Source: CAZOVB01 sp964583095 (GTDB lineage: Bacteria > Planctomycetota > Phycisphaerae > SM23-33). Taken from it: a DNA stretch of 64,000 nt. A program made the position numbers and the translations under genes. The stretch spans positions 1 to 64,000 of the forward strand of contig CAZOVB010000021.1 of the NCBI GenBank assembly GCA_964583095.1, written 5' to 3'. Positions 1-8,404 of the stretch are shown here, one piece after another (position 1 is the stretch's first letter; each line of letters starts with the position of its first letter). The notes under the pieces are model-generated. The model worked only from the letters and a program-made list of their open reading frames with translations. It was not told the DNA's origin and ran no database searches.

Positions 1-246
1 CCGCCCAGCAACCCCTGCGGCCTGACGATTCCACCCGCCGTTTCTGCTTCCGCTTTTGCTGAAGACTGAGGACTGAAGACTGAAGACTGAAGACCGAGGA
101 CTGGCCGCCCAGAGGCCCCCGAGGACCGGCCGCCCAGCGACCCCTGCGGGCTGACCGTCGTTTCTGTTTCCGCTTTTGCTGAAGACTGAGGACTGAAGAC
201 CGAGGACCGAGGACTGGCCGCGCAGCGGCCCCTGCGGCCTCGGTCT
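1..246. repeat. Degenerate tandem repeats downstream of fcl
   Basis: Non-coding. Two imperfect copies of a roughly 115-base unit (about 3-120 and 121-240) share a GCCCAGC(A/G)ACCCCTGCGG start, a TTCCGCTTTTGCTGAAGACTG middle and a CGAGGACTGGCCGC end. Inside each unit a 7-base word alternates as GAAGACT or GAGGACT several times in a row. The repeat lies directly after the stop codon of fcl. No coding potential, RNA gene or promoter is evident. Confidence 0.7.
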
Positions 247-1203
247 TCAGGCGTTGGCCTGGTTGTTTTCCGACCACCACTGGATCGTCTGGGCCAAGCC
301 CTGGTTGAAGTCTGTCTGTGCCTGAAAGCCGAAGGCCTGTTTGGCGCGGGTGGTGTCGAGGCAGCGGCGCGGCTGGCCGTCGGGCTTGGAGGTGTCCCAG
401 ACCAGCTTGCCCTGGTAGCCGACCAGGTCCCGGATCTTCTCGGCGAGGTCCTTGATGGTAATCTCGAAGCCAGCTCCGAGGTTGACCGGCTCGGGGCTGT
501 CGTAATTCTGGGTCGCCAGCACGAGTCCTCGGGCGGCGTCCTGGACGTAGAGGAACTCTCGGCTGGCCTTTCCGGTCCCCCAGACGGAGACCTCGGGCAA
601 GTTGTTTTCCTGGGCGTCGACGAATTTTCGGATCAGCGCGGGGATGACGTGGCTCGAGGCCGGATCGAAGTTATCGCCGGGCCCGTACAGGTTTACCGGC
701 AGCAGGTAAATGCCGTTGAGGTCGTACTGGTCGCGGTAGGCCTGGAGCATGACCAGCAATGCCTTCTTGGCGATCCCGTAGGGCGCGTTGGTCTCTTCGG
801 GATAGCCGTTCCAGAGTTGCTCCTCGCGGAAGGGAACGGGGGTGAACTTGGGATAGGCGCAGATGGTGCCGACCTGGACGAACTTCTCGATGTTACGCTT
901 GCGGGCGTGCTCGATCAGGTGGAGTCCCATGGCCATATTGGCGTAGAAGTATCGCCCCGGGTTCTCACGGTTGGCTCCGATGCCCCCCACCTGTGCGGCC
1001 AGGTGGAGCACGACGTCGGGTTTCATGTCCTCGTACATACCCGCCACGTCGGCCTCACGGGTCAGGTCGTACTGGTCGATGGTGGGCACGAGTATTCTGT
1101 CCCTCGGGCAGCCGGCTTTTGCCAGTTCCGCCTGGACAAATTGACCGAGGAATCCGGCCCCTCCGGTAACGACCACGGTCTTCTGGGATAGATTTAAGCT
1201 CAC
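247..1203 (-). CDS. fcl: GDP-L-fucose synthase
   Basis: This 318-residue NAD(P)-dependent 3,5-epimerase/4-reductase makes GDP-L-fucose from GDP-4-keto-6-deoxymannose, the product of the gmd gene just upstream. The Rossmann motif GGAGFLG is at residues 14-20 and the SDR catalytic pair is Y142/K146 in PYGIAKK. The length is normal for the family. It starts with GTG, and the GTGA sequence overlaps the stop of gmd by 4 bases, so the two are translationally coupled. It should act in the cytoplasm and supply an activated sugar for the surface-polysaccharide genes further along the same strand. Confidence 0.95.
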   Translation of the reverse strand: MSLNLSQKTVVVTGGAGFLGQFVQAELAKAGCPRDRILVPTIDQYDLTREADVAGMYEDMKPDVVLHLAAQVGGIGANRENPGRYFYANMAMGLHLIEHARKRNIEKFVQVGTICAYPKFTPVPFREEQLWNGYPEETNAPYGIAKKALLVMLQAYRDQYDLNGIYLLPVNLYGPGDNFDPASSHVIPALIRKFVDAQENNLPEVSVWGTGKASREFLYVQDAARGLVLATQNYDSPEPVNLGAGFEITIKDLAEKIRDLVGYQGKLVWDTSKPDGQPRRCLDTTRAKQAFGFQAQTDFNQGLAQTIQWWSENNQANA

Positions 1204-2300
1204 TTCTTGCCTGCCTTCTTCCTGGGTGTGGCTTTCTTGCTGGTCTTCTGTGGAGCATTGGGTGCCTTGGGGAAGGTTACGGCGTTACCTTTGGCGCGGT
1301 GGTCTGCCAGGACCCGTTCTTCCCGGGCGATTCGCCAGTCATGGTCCACCATCATCTCGGCCAGTCCCTGGAGATCCACTTCGGGCTTCCATTTGAGCTT
1401 CTTTTTGGCTTTGGCGGGGTCGCCCAGGAGAATGTCCACTTCCGTGGGCCTGAAGTACCGTGGGTCGATCTCCACGTGGTCCTCCCATGTCAGCCCGAGC
1501 AGGCCAAACACGGTCTGGACGAACTCCTTGACCGAGTGCGTCCGGCCGGTCGCGATAACGAAGTCCTCCGGTTCGTCCTGTTGGAGCATGAGCCACATGG
1601 CCTTGACATAATCTCCCGCGAAGCCCCAGTCGCGTTTGGCCTCGAGGTTGCCCAGGTAGAGTTTGTCCTGGAGACCTTCCTTAATGCGGGTAGCGGCCCG
1701 GGTGATCTTCCGGGTGACGAAGGTCTCGCCGCGGCGGGGGCTCTCGTGGTTAAAGAGGATGCCGTTGCAGGCGAACATCTCGTAGGCCTCACGGTAGTTG
1801 ACGACCTGCCAGAAGCTCATGACCTTCGCGCAGCCATACGGGCTTCGCGGATAGAAGGGCGTGGTCTCGGACTGGGGCACCTCGCGGACCTTGCCGTACA
1901 TCTCGGATGTGCTGGCCTGGTAGAACCGGGTCGGCAGGCCGATGTCACGTATCGCTTCGAGGAGTCGAAGCGTCCCTACCGCGTCGACCTGGGCGGTGTA
2001 GACGGGCTGATCGAAGCTGACGCGCACATGGGACTGGGCCCCGAGGTTGTAAACCTCGTTGGGATAGCAGGTCGAGAGCACCTGCCTCAGGCCGGCCCCG
2101 TCGGTCAGGTCGCCGTAGTGCAGGAAGAGCCTGGCTCCGCTGGCGTGTGGGTCCTGGTAGACGTGGTCGATCCGCTCGGTATTGAAGCTGCTCGAACGGC
2201 GGATGAGCCCGTGGACCTCATAGCCCTTGGAAAGCAACAATTCGGCCAGGTAACTGCCGTCCTGGCCGGTGATACCGGTGACGAAGGCCTTCTTTGCCAT
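1200..2300 (-). CDS. gmd: GDP-mannose 4,6-dehydratase
   Basis: This 366-residue SDR-family enzyme converts GDP-D-mannose to GDP-4-keto-6-deoxy-D-mannose. The NADP-binding GITGQDGSYL is at residues 9-18, the catalytic T131/E133 lie in STSEMYG, and Y155/K159 in SPYGCAK. The core ends near residue 335. The last 30 or so residues are an unusual Lys/Ala/Pro/Thr-rich tail resembling the basic tails of some GC-rich bacteria and not a standard Gmd end. An AAGGAG ribosome-binding site precedes the ATG. It forms an operon with fcl. Confidence 0.95.
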   Translation of the reverse strand: MAKKAFVTGITGQDGSYLAELLLSKGYEVHGLIRRSSSFNTERIDHVYQDPHASGARLFLHYGDLTDGAGLRQVLSTCYPNEVYNLGAQSHVRVSFDQPVYTAQVDAVGTLRLLEAIRDIGLPTRFYQASTSEMYGKVREVPQSETTPFYPRSPYGCAKVMSFWQVVNYREAYEMFACNGILFNHESPRRGETFVTRKITRAATRIKEGLQDKLYLGNLEAKRDWGFAGDYVKAMWLMLQQDEPEDFVIATGRTHSVKEFVQTVFGLLGLTWEDHVEIDPRYFRPTEVDILLGDPAKAKKKLKWKPEVDLQGLAEMMVDHDWRIAREERVLADHRAKGNAVTFPKAPNAPQKTSKKATPRKKAGKK

Positions 2301-2622
2301 ATGCCTTGTTTCTCCTTATCGCTCACAGCCTATACCGCACTGCCTATCGGAGCAAGCTCGATGGGAAATCACCTCCTCCGGAACCAGCCCGCAACGTGAT
2401 GCTGCTGGGGCCTCTGACCGTCATTCTCTGATTCGCAGCAGGCGATGTCGAGTACAAACCCTTCTTTCGACGCCAAACGAGGACTTCGGCCCGGTGCAAA
2501 GCTCGGCAGAGCTTGGTGTCGTCGGCGGACAGTTCGACGAAGGCCCGGGCGTTCGGTTGGATTTACTACCGGTCATCTGCTACTCTTGCCTTGGCGATGG
2601 GGCCTGTCCTGGAGTGGAAACC
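2301..2622. other. Intergenic region between gmd and a small membrane-protein gene
   Basis: About 320 bases separate divergent genes. On the plus strand TTGGAT (2557-2562), an 18-base spacer and TACTCT (2581-2586) form a plausible but weak promoter for the small membrane protein starting at 2623. No convincing minus-strand promoter for gmd could be picked. No RNA gene is seen. Confidence 0.35.
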
Positions 2623-2889
2623 GTGGAAACACTGGGCAATCAGATTGAAGGCGTGTTCTGGATCGTCATCGCGGCAGCGGTCCTGGTTGCCGGCATACGC
2701 GCCGGTGGGCGGATGAGGACACTGGCCGTCGTGGCTGCCGTGCTTTTTGTGCTGTTCGGGGTATCGGATTTCATCGAAGCGACAACCGGCGCGTGGTGGA
2801 GGCCGTGGTGGCTTCTGGTCTGGAAAGGCCTTTGCCTCCTGGGCCTGCTGGCCTGCCTGCCGGCCTACAAACGACTTCATCGGGCCTGA
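2623..2889 (+). CDS. Small three-helix membrane protein, unknown function
   Basis: An 88-residue hydrophobic protein of unknown function. Three membrane segments are visible at about residues 11-26, 32-49 and 61-79, with a distinctive TGAWWRPWWLLVWK stretch joining helices 2 and 3. I recall similar Trp-rich small membrane proteins as conserved hypotheticals but cannot assign a role. The start is set at a GTG with GGAG 8 bases upstream. A longer reading frame extends back to 2269, but its extra N-terminus overlaps the start of gmd and looks non-coding. It stands alone between gmd and vapBC. Confidence 0.6.
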   Translation: METLGNQIEGVFWIVIAAAVLVAGIRAGGRMRTLAVVAAVLFVLFGVSDFIEATTGAWWRPWWLLVWKGLCLLGLLACLPAYKRLHRA

Positions 2890-3033
2890 TGAGCCTTTCC
2901 TCGCACCGCGTTGGCCCCATTGGCTGGTGGGGCGAGACAAACCGGGTCCCGCGCGGGTCGTTGCCGGTCGATGCTGACATACACCTAACCTGTGTTCCAC
3001 CTTCTCTGCTGAGGTGTCGCCGGGTCCAGCGCG

Positions 3034-3077
3034 TTGCCTTTCAGGACGCGCCGTTGTATTATTCTTACTGGTAATAC
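3034..3077 (+). promoter_or_regulatory. vapBC promoter with overlapping operator-like inverted repeat
   Basis: A -35 box TTGCCT (3034-3039), a 17-base spacer and -10 box TATTAT (3057-3062) place a start site near 3069, about 28 bases before vapB. A perfect inverted repeat, GTATTA (3056-3061) and TAATAC (3072-3077) with a 10-base spacer, lies over the -10 box and start site. That is where a toxin-antitoxin autorepressor would bind. Confidence 0.5.
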
Positions 3078-3096
3078 TTCTACTTGGGAGTTGGCG

Positions 3097-3321
3097 ATGA
3101 AGATCACGACAAAGGGACAAGTGACGATCCCGCAAGAGATTCGCGAAAAGTACGGGCTCTGGCCCCAGACCGAAGTCGAGTTCGTCGATCAGGGCAACCG
3201 GCTGGTCATCCGCAAGGCAAGAGGGTCGAGCACAAGAGGCCGGCAGGTGGTCGATCGCCTCCGCGGCCGATCGGACGTCAAGATGTCCACCGACGAGATC
3301 ATGAAGCTCACCCGGGGTTGA
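3097..3321 (+). CDS. vapB: AbrB/MazE-type antitoxin
   Basis: A 74-residue swapped-hairpin AbrB-family DNA-binding protein, beginning MKITTKGQVTIPQEIREKYG, the hallmark of this fold. The C-terminal part (about residues 45-74) should be the segment that wraps the toxin. The start is the internal ATG with GGGAG at 3086-3090; an upstream ATG in the same frame has no ribosome-binding site. It lies 4 bases before a PIN-domain toxin, as in vapBC operons, and probably represses its own promoter. Confidence 0.85.
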   Translation: MKITTKGQVTIPQEIREKYGLWPQTEVEFVDQGNRLVIRKARGSSTRGRQVVDRLRGRSDVKMSTDEIMKLTRG

Positions 3322-3325
3322 GATC

Positions 3326-3730
3326 ATGGCGACTTTGGTCGACACGTGCGTCCTCCTGGACGTAGCAACGGAAGATCCCCGGTGGTTCGAGTGGTCTTCG
3401 GCCGCGCTGGCCAAGGCGGCGGACACCGGCAATCTGGTCATCAATCCCGTCATCTATTCAGAGCTTTCCGTAGGATTCGAGAAGATCGAGACCCTGGAAG
3501 ATCTTCTCGACCCGAGCCTCTTCCAGTACCGCCCGATTCCCAGGGAAGCGGCCTTCCTGGCCGGCAAGGCGTTTGCGTCCTATCGGCGCCGAGGCGGCCG
3601 CAAGCAACTGCCCCTGCCCGACTTCTTCATCGGCGCCCACGCGGGCGTGTCAAAGTTGCCGCTGCTCACGCGAGACAACAAGCGGTTCGCGACATACTTC
3701 CCGAAGCTGCAGATCATCTCACCGGCCTGA
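3326..3730 (+). CDS. vapC: VapC-type PIN-domain ribonuclease toxin
   Basis: A 134-residue PIN-domain protein expected to be a Mg2+-dependent RNase inhibited by the AbrB-type partner encoded just upstream. The acidic metal-binding residues are all present: D6 in LVDTCVLLD, E46 in IYSELSVG, D99 in LPDFFIGAHA and D117 in LLTRDNKRF. Length and spacing are typical of VapC, and nothing suggests inactivation. The target RNA cannot be told from sequence. Confidence 0.9.
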   Translation: MATLVDTCVLLDVATEDPRWFEWSSAALAKAADTGNLVINPVIYSELSVGFEKIETLEDLLDPSLFQYRPIPREAAFLAGKAFASYRRRGGRKQLPLPDFFIGAHAGVSKLPLLTRDNKRFATYFPKLQIISPA

Positions 3731-3734
3731 TCAG

Positions 3735-3956
3735 TCAAACGTCAGCCCCTTGCGCATCCCGGATCGGTCGGGTGTTGCGTTCGATCTTCTCGATGCCGAT
3801 GGCCACGCGGTTGGTCGGCGTCGCGGTACTTGCGGGCCTGGGCCTCGGTCAGCACCGCCCGGACCCGTAGGCCAGGTCCTCGCGATCCATTCGTTTCTGG
3901 CGGCGGTATACGGGTTTGCGGGGGGCGGAGGTGCTTGAGGTGAGAGATCGTTTCAT
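3735..3956 (-). pseudogene. Possible frameshifted remnant of a small gene
   Basis: Reading the minus strand from the ATG at 3956 gives a basic protein-like N-terminus, stopped at a TGA near 3850. The neighbouring frame continues with GLRVRAVLTEAQARKYRDAD, and a third frame then continues with NRVAIGIEKIERNTRPIRDA to a stop at 3735. Joined, the three pieces make a plausible protein of about 75 residues with two frameshifts. I do not recognise the family. It lies just after vapC and before tRNA-Gly, a place where decayed genes collect. Confidence 0.3.
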
Positions 3957-4066
3957 GAAGATCGTCCTCGTCTGCGGGGTATACCGGTAACCGCCTGGCG
4001 TGGCTCATGTCCGCGCATCAGCATGCGAGAGTGATCGTAACTCAGGATCTCGGAATTGGTTGCAAC

Positions 4067-4139
4067 AGCGGGCGATGGGAGTCGAACCCACAACATTCAG
4101 CTTGGAAGGCTGACGCTCTAGCCATTGAGCTACGCCCGC
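4067..4139 (-). tRNA. tRNA-Gly (anticodon TCC)
   Basis: A complete cloverleaf on the minus strand: acceptor GCGGGCG paired with CGCCCGC, D arm GCTC/GAGC, anticodon stem TCAGC/GCTGA with loop CTTCCAA (anticodon TCC), T arm GTGGG-TTCGACT-CCCAT and discriminator U. CCA is not encoded. The four arms and the invariant loop bases are intact. Confidence 0.95.
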
Positions 4140-4160
4140 AGGGGCTCAAGCAGGAGTGGG

Positions 4161-4189
4161 ATTATACGTCGCAGGGCCCGGCCTGGCAA
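4161..4189 (-). promoter_or_regulatory. Promoter of tRNA-Gly
   Basis: On the minus strand TTGCCA (4189-4184), a 17-base spacer and a perfect TATAAT (4166-4161) precede the tRNA 5' end by about 22 bases. This is the strongest sigma-70-like promoter in this part of the window. Confidence 0.6.
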
Positions 4190-4458
4190 GGGCTTTGCCC
4201 AAGATGCGGCCACATGACAGCAGACGCCTGCCCTGTCCACCTGAACCCCCGGGGCCTGGAACGCACCCCGAAAACCGATCCAGGTAGAAGGAGGGTTCCG
4301 GGTAGATTCCGGATTGAACACAAGTCTCAGGATGAAACGAAAACGGCACTGCTCCCCTATGCCCCGCCGGCCGACAAGCGAATCGACCAGATCCACCGCC
4401 TGATCAACGTCTCACCCGATGAACTGCTCAGCCAGAGCGAACACTGAGGCTGCGAGGC
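4190..4458. other. Intergenic region between tRNA-Gly and esterase gene
   Basis: No gene is called. A plus-strand frame ending at 4447 gives a protein-like tail (ADKRIDQIHRLINVSPDEL), but it has no start codon after the tRNA and runs antisense through the tRNA if extended. It may be the end of a decayed gene. Confidence 0.4.
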
Positions 4459-5775
4459 TCAGCGGGCATAATCGCCCTTGGGATACGGATCTTCGCCCGG
4501 CTTGGGGTTCTTGTCGCGACGCTGATCAAACAGCCATTCCATGACCTCGGCGTTGTTCCAGGTCTTGACCGAACTTGGGACGTGCCCGACACCCTCGATG
4601 ATCATGAACTTGCTGTTGCCCCCCAATTCCTGGAGGACATCGTGGACGGCCTTGCTGCCCAGGCGCATGCGGTCTTCTTCTCCGGCGGTAATAAAGACGG
4701 GGATGTGCTGGTACCGACTGGCTTCCTTCTTGAGCCGTTCGAGCATTTCTCCTTCCGGCTTGGAATACGCCCTGCCGATGGGCCAACCGGCCACGGAGAT
4801 GCCGGCGGCAAAGGTTTCCCGCCCTGCCTTGAAGAACTCCCAGATCGCCTTGCCGCCGTAGGAGAAGCCGGCGTAGTAGACCCGGTCGGGATCGATGGAG
4901 ATCCTGGGGTTCTGGATGAGACTCTCGATCAGGGCCAGGGTCGCCTGGACGTGCCAGCCCTGTTCATTGACAGCCGGCCAGTCCGGGTGGTATTTCCGGT
5001 CGGGAGCTCCCTTTGTGCCCTTGGGGTAGTAGTCGTCGGGGACATTGGTCTGCTGGGGATTCATGGAAGGGATCTGCGGGACAAGGCTGAAACACGCGAA
5101 CTCCTCCTTGTCCCAATGGCGGGTAAAGAGAAATCTTGCAGCCGTAACCATTTCCATGCTGTCGAGGTTGTCGCTGCCCGTGCCGCCCGAGCCGTGGCCA
5201 GAAACGACCAGGGGGTATTTCTTGCGCGGGTCGTAGTCCTTGGGATACATCAGGCGATAGGGGAGCATGCCACCCTTGTAGTTGAAGACATATCCGACGT
5301 GGCCGTAGACGGTACGCCTGCCGGTCCAGGCCTGGAAACCGACGGCGATGGGCTTGATGTTCTTATCGGCCTTGATGTACACCCAGAAGAAACGTCTTCC
5401 AGGGTATCGAATGGAGATTTTTCGCTTATCGCCGCTCTCAGAAAGAGAAGCCGTGTTATGAAATGCCCGTGTCTTGAGGGCATGTGCTCTATCATTTCTA
5501 AAATGATGGACCAGACCAACAACTGCGGGACCTTTACCTTCGTAGGACATCGCGAGAGTAAAATGGTTCAGTTCGGTACCTCCCGGGTACTCCAGCGTAG
5601 GGGAGACAAAGTACTCCTCCCCGTCTATTTTGACATTGTCCCAGTGCTTGAACCCGTCGCCTTTGCAGATGGCTTTGACGGTGTCGTACGGGGGTTTGCC
5701 GTCCGGTTCCGGGGGCGCCGCCCAAGCGGTGGCAGACAGAATTGCAGCAAGCAGGCATGCGATGCGGGTAGTCAT
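4459..5775 (-). CDS. Exported alpha/beta-hydrolase, esterase-like
   Basis: A 438-residue protein with an N-terminal signal peptide (MTTRIACLLAAILSATAWA) and a C-terminal alpha/beta-hydrolase domain of the PHB-depolymerase/esterase type. Motifs are the oxyanion-loop GHGSGGTG near residue 193, nucleophile S305 in GFSYGG, likely acid D368 in GEEDRMR and H398 in GVGHVP. Residues 20-165 form an extra N-terminal beta-rich region of unknown role. The start is the ATG with GGGAGAG upstream; the in-frame extension of 40 residues lacks a signal sequence. It lies at the end of the polysaccharide locus, so a carbohydrate ester is a possible substrate. This is inference. Confidence 0.8.
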   Translation of the reverse strand: MTTRIACLLAAILSATAWAAPPEPDGKPPYDTVKAICKGDGFKHWDNVKIDGEEYFVSPTLEYPGGTELNHFTLAMSYEGKGPAVVGLVHHFRNDRAHALKTRAFHNTASLSESGDKRKISIRYPGRRFFWVYIKADKNIKPIAVGFQAWTGRRTVYGHVGYVFNYKGGMLPYRLMYPKDYDPRKKYPLVVSGHGSGGTGSDNLDSMEMVTAARFLFTRHWDKEEFACFSLVPQIPSMNPQQTNVPDDYYPKGTKGAPDRKYHPDWPAVNEQGWHVQATLALIESLIQNPRISIDPDRVYYAGFSYGGKAIWEFFKAGRETFAAGISVAGWPIGRAYSKPEGEMLERLKKEASRYQHIPVFITAGEEDRMRLGSKAVHDVLQELGGNSKFMIIEGVGHVPSSVKTWNNAEVMEWLFDQRRDKNPKPGEDPYPKGDYAR

Positions 5776-5982
5776 ATTCTCTCCCGGTACGATTTCTTCT
5801 GGGCCCCAGCACAATATATCTACGATCGAAACGACCCTCTGGTTCCAGCTTTTTCGAAAGTGATTCTGACGGTCCGGTGCGGGCGGAGGAAACACCCGCC
5901 TTCGGACTCAGTCTCCGGGGCGGAGGTTGGATTCCATAACCATTCACAGCATCATCTCTTGGCAGCAACGAAGACCACGACA

Positions 5983-7173
5983 CTATGCTACCGAACAACC
6001 CTGCGCCAGGCCGCGATAAAGGCGCGACACCTGTGTGCTTACATGAAAGCAGCTACCACGAATCGAAGACGCTTCCGCAAGTGACCAACGCTGGGCATCA
6101 TCCCGAACAAGCTTCTGAATGCCACGCTCACAACCCACAACGTCCTTCGGTTCTATGAATATAGCACCATCCTCACTCCCAACAGTTTCTCGCACCTGTG
6201 CTATGTTGGACACAAGCAGTGGAAGACCAGCAGCCATAGCTTCCATAATCATCAAGGGCATCCCTTCGGTGTCACTCAACAGGAAGGCAGCATCTGCTTG
6301 GTGATAAAGGGCTCGAAGTTCACGCCGATCATCAAGCTGGCCCAGAAAAGACACGCGATCACTTATACCCAAAGTCTGTGTCAAACGTCTCAGGGCTCCT
6401 TCCTCGGGCCCGGAACCTGCGATCCGCGCCACACAATCAGTACCATGTTGGACTGCGTTGCTCATAGCACGCAAGAATATGTCCACGTTCTTTATATCTA
6501 CGAGCCGGCCCGCAGTTACAAAGGTAAACCTGTTGTTCTTCAATGTCGCACTAGGTATATGGTAATCCGCGTCTACGATATTGCTATTGGCAACCTGTAC
6601 AACAGTAGATGTATCAGAACAGTACGGGGCGATCACTGATCGAGAAGTGCTCAGTACAACATCCGCCCTAGCTATGCTGCAAGCAAACTCACGTTTTACC
6701 ACCTTCGCCGCAAGGCAACGCAGTAGCGAATTTCTCACAAACTTCCTCGAATTAGCCCAAGAGGCAATCGGATCTCCGTGACAATGACAGGCACTGCAGA
6801 CACCGTACCTCTTCGCAAGGCGAATCGCGATATCTCCGGCTGCCGAGGGAATCCTGCCTATTGCCACATCCACGGCTTGCACTGCATCACGAATTACTGC
6901 AATTGCCGCACTTCTGTTTCTTAACCAACCTCGCAAACCTTTCCATGGCGGAAGACACCAGAACCGGAGGTTCGGGAATTCTATCCAAGCATCTTCGGGG
7001 ACGCCTTCGATTTCAGCTTTCGTCCCTTCTCTGGCGCGCATGCAGAGATGGACCTCCTCAAACTGATGGGAGTATTCCTCAATCATCGCGCGTCTCACAT
7101 TTCCATGAGTGAAGTACCGCTGACCGTCACTGATAAAAGATGTTCCGCCTGCAAATAGTGCCTTCATGTGCAT
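5983..7173 (-). CDS. GT4-family glycosyltransferase
   Basis: A 396-residue GT-B enzyme with a GT4 C-terminal nucleotide-sugar domain. NRFTFVTAGRLVDIKN at about 215-229 opens the domain, AGSGPEE is at 252-258, and the EX7E pair E303/E311 lies in DTEGMPLMIMEA. No N-terminal membrane segment is seen. It should add a sugar from an NDP donor to a lipid-linked repeat unit at the inner membrane. The donor and linkage are unknown. Base composition is AT-richer than most of the window, as in the next two genes. It lies 121 bases after the preceding glycosyltransferase gene. Confidence 0.88.
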   Translation of the reverse strand: MHMKALFAGGTSFISDGQRYFTHGNVRRAMIEEYSHQFEEVHLCMRAREGTKAEIEGVPEDAWIEFPNLRFWCLPPWKGLRGWLRNRSAAIAVIRDAVQAVDVAIGRIPSAAGDIAIRLAKRYGVCSACHCHGDPIASWANSRKFVRNSLLRCLAAKVVKREFACSIARADVVLSTSRSVIAPYCSDTSTVVQVANSNIVDADYHIPSATLKNNRFTFVTAGRLVDIKNVDIFLRAMSNAVQHGTDCVARIAGSGPEEGALRRLTQTLGISDRVSFLGQLDDRRELRALYHQADAAFLLSDTEGMPLMIMEAMAAGLPLLVSNIAQVRETVGSEDGAIFIEPKDVVGCERGIQKLVRDDAQRWSLAEASSIRGSCFHVSTQVSRLYRGLAQGCSVA

Positions 7174-7294
7174 CCTCGTAATCCGCTGACACCGTCTTCA
7201 CCCGCTGTGCGCTCTAGATGCGAAAGTGCAGGCGAAACATAACTCGCTCCCAATGTGGGCAACACAAACAGCAAACACCCCATGCCAGTTACCA

Positions 7295-8404
7295 TCAGTT
7301 ATCGCCCCTATAAACGGTTTTGAGTTCAGCCCAGCAAACGTTCGGAGAGAAGTGCGAATTCCGCACGGCATCCAAGGCATCTTCAGCATCTAAACGACCC
7401 AACTGCGCACTGTGCATCACCGCGTCGGCCCAGGATTCGGGCGCCGCATCAAGCGACAGGCGAGTGTACAGCTTCCCCTGCCATTCCATTGCCTCGGAAG
7501 TGATGCTGTCGGAGCAGACACACCGTAACCCACAAGCCCCTGCCTCCACCAAGACAAGCGGCATGCCTTCGTAAAGCGACGGGAATAGAAGGCAAGCAAA
7601 CGCATGCATCATCAGTCCCGGGACATCGTTGCGTCGTCCCAACAGGTGGACATTGTTCTCCAGTTTCCTGGCAGCAATCATGGTTTCCAACTCCTCGCGG
7701 AGGGGGCCATCCCCTGCCACAACGAAGTGGTAACGAGTGTCTCGAGCAACAACCCGATCAGCTATATCGATTAAGAAACCATGATTCTTCTGTCTTCGAA
7801 GATTGCCGACATTCCCGACCACAATTGCATCCTGGGTGAACCCAAGCTTACCCCCAAGGGGTGCTACCGTGGAAGATTGTGCAAATGACTCAATGTCTAT
7901 GCAACAATACAGAGTCTTGTTAGGTATACCGCCGCCTGGGGTCTCGCCAAAGAGGGCGCTACCGGCCTCTGACGAACAAGCTAAACAGTGCGTCGCATGC
8001 TTCCGTAACCAACGGTGCATCAAAGCTGAGTAAATGCGGCGCCTAATTGTTAACGGGTGCTTCGAATTTGTGTTATGTGAGTGTGCCACCCGGACGGGAA
8101 CGCCATAACGGGCAGCGATCCGCAGCAATAACCCGCTGAACTCCCAGACATGGCTGTGGACGACATCGTACGCACCCTCAAGCAGTATCTTGCGAAAGGT
8201 ACGTGTGATCATATGAGTCTTTTTCAGGCTCATCACCATCACCGGCACCCCTAGCTGGCGGAACTCATTCGCCATCGCCCCGGGGCGACCTGAAGTGCAA
8301 CAGACGGCCATCTTCACATCAGAAGGGCGGTACTTGGCGAGTGTCCGCAACCACATCTCTGCACCGCCAGGATCAAGGGCACCGATGACATGCAGTATTT
8401 TCAT
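7295..8404 (-). CDS. GT4-family glycosyltransferase
   Basis: A 369-residue GT-B glycosyltransferase. The N-terminus MKILHVIGALDPGGAEMWL is the acceptor-side signature common in GT4 enzymes. The donor domain starts near residue 196 (GNVGNLRRQKNH), with AGDGPLREEL at 230-239 and E279/E287 forming the EX7E motif in LYEGMPLVLVEAG. Its ATG overlaps the stop of the Wzy-like gene by 4 bases, so the two are coupled. It probably builds the same repeat unit as its neighbour. The donor sugar cannot be read from the sequence. Confidence 0.9.
   Translation of the reverse strand: MKILHVIGALDPGGAEMWLRTLAKYRPSDVKMAVCCTSGRPGAMANEFRQLGVPVMVMSLKKTHMITRTFRKILLEGAYDVVHSHVWEFSGLLLRIAARYGVPVRVAHSHNTNSKHPLTIRRRIYSALMHRWLRKHATHCLACSSEAGSALFGETPGGGIPNKTLYCCIDIESFAQSSTVAPLGGKLGFTQDAIVVGNVGNLRRQKNHGFLIDIADRVVARDTRYHFVVAGDGPLREELETMIAARKLENNVHLLGRRNDVPGLMMHAFACLLFPSLYEGMPLVLVEAGACGLRCVCSDSITSEAMEWQGKLYTRLSLDAAPESWADAVMHSAQLGRLDAEDALDAVRNSHFSPNVCWAELKTVYRGDN

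Noticed and set aside
1..246. Possible CRISPR array
   Set aside because: Repeats and spacers are not of constant length, and the words differ by single bases in tandem with no unique spacers.
3034..4139. Genomic-island boundary at tRNA-Gly
   Set aside because: A tRNA, a toxin-antitoxin pair and a decayed gene are present, but no integrase and no direct repeat of the tRNA end were found.
4007..4447. A 146-residue plus-strand frame spanning tRNA-Gly
   Set aside because: It is antisense to the tRNA, and no start codon is in frame after it. Only its tail looks protein-like.
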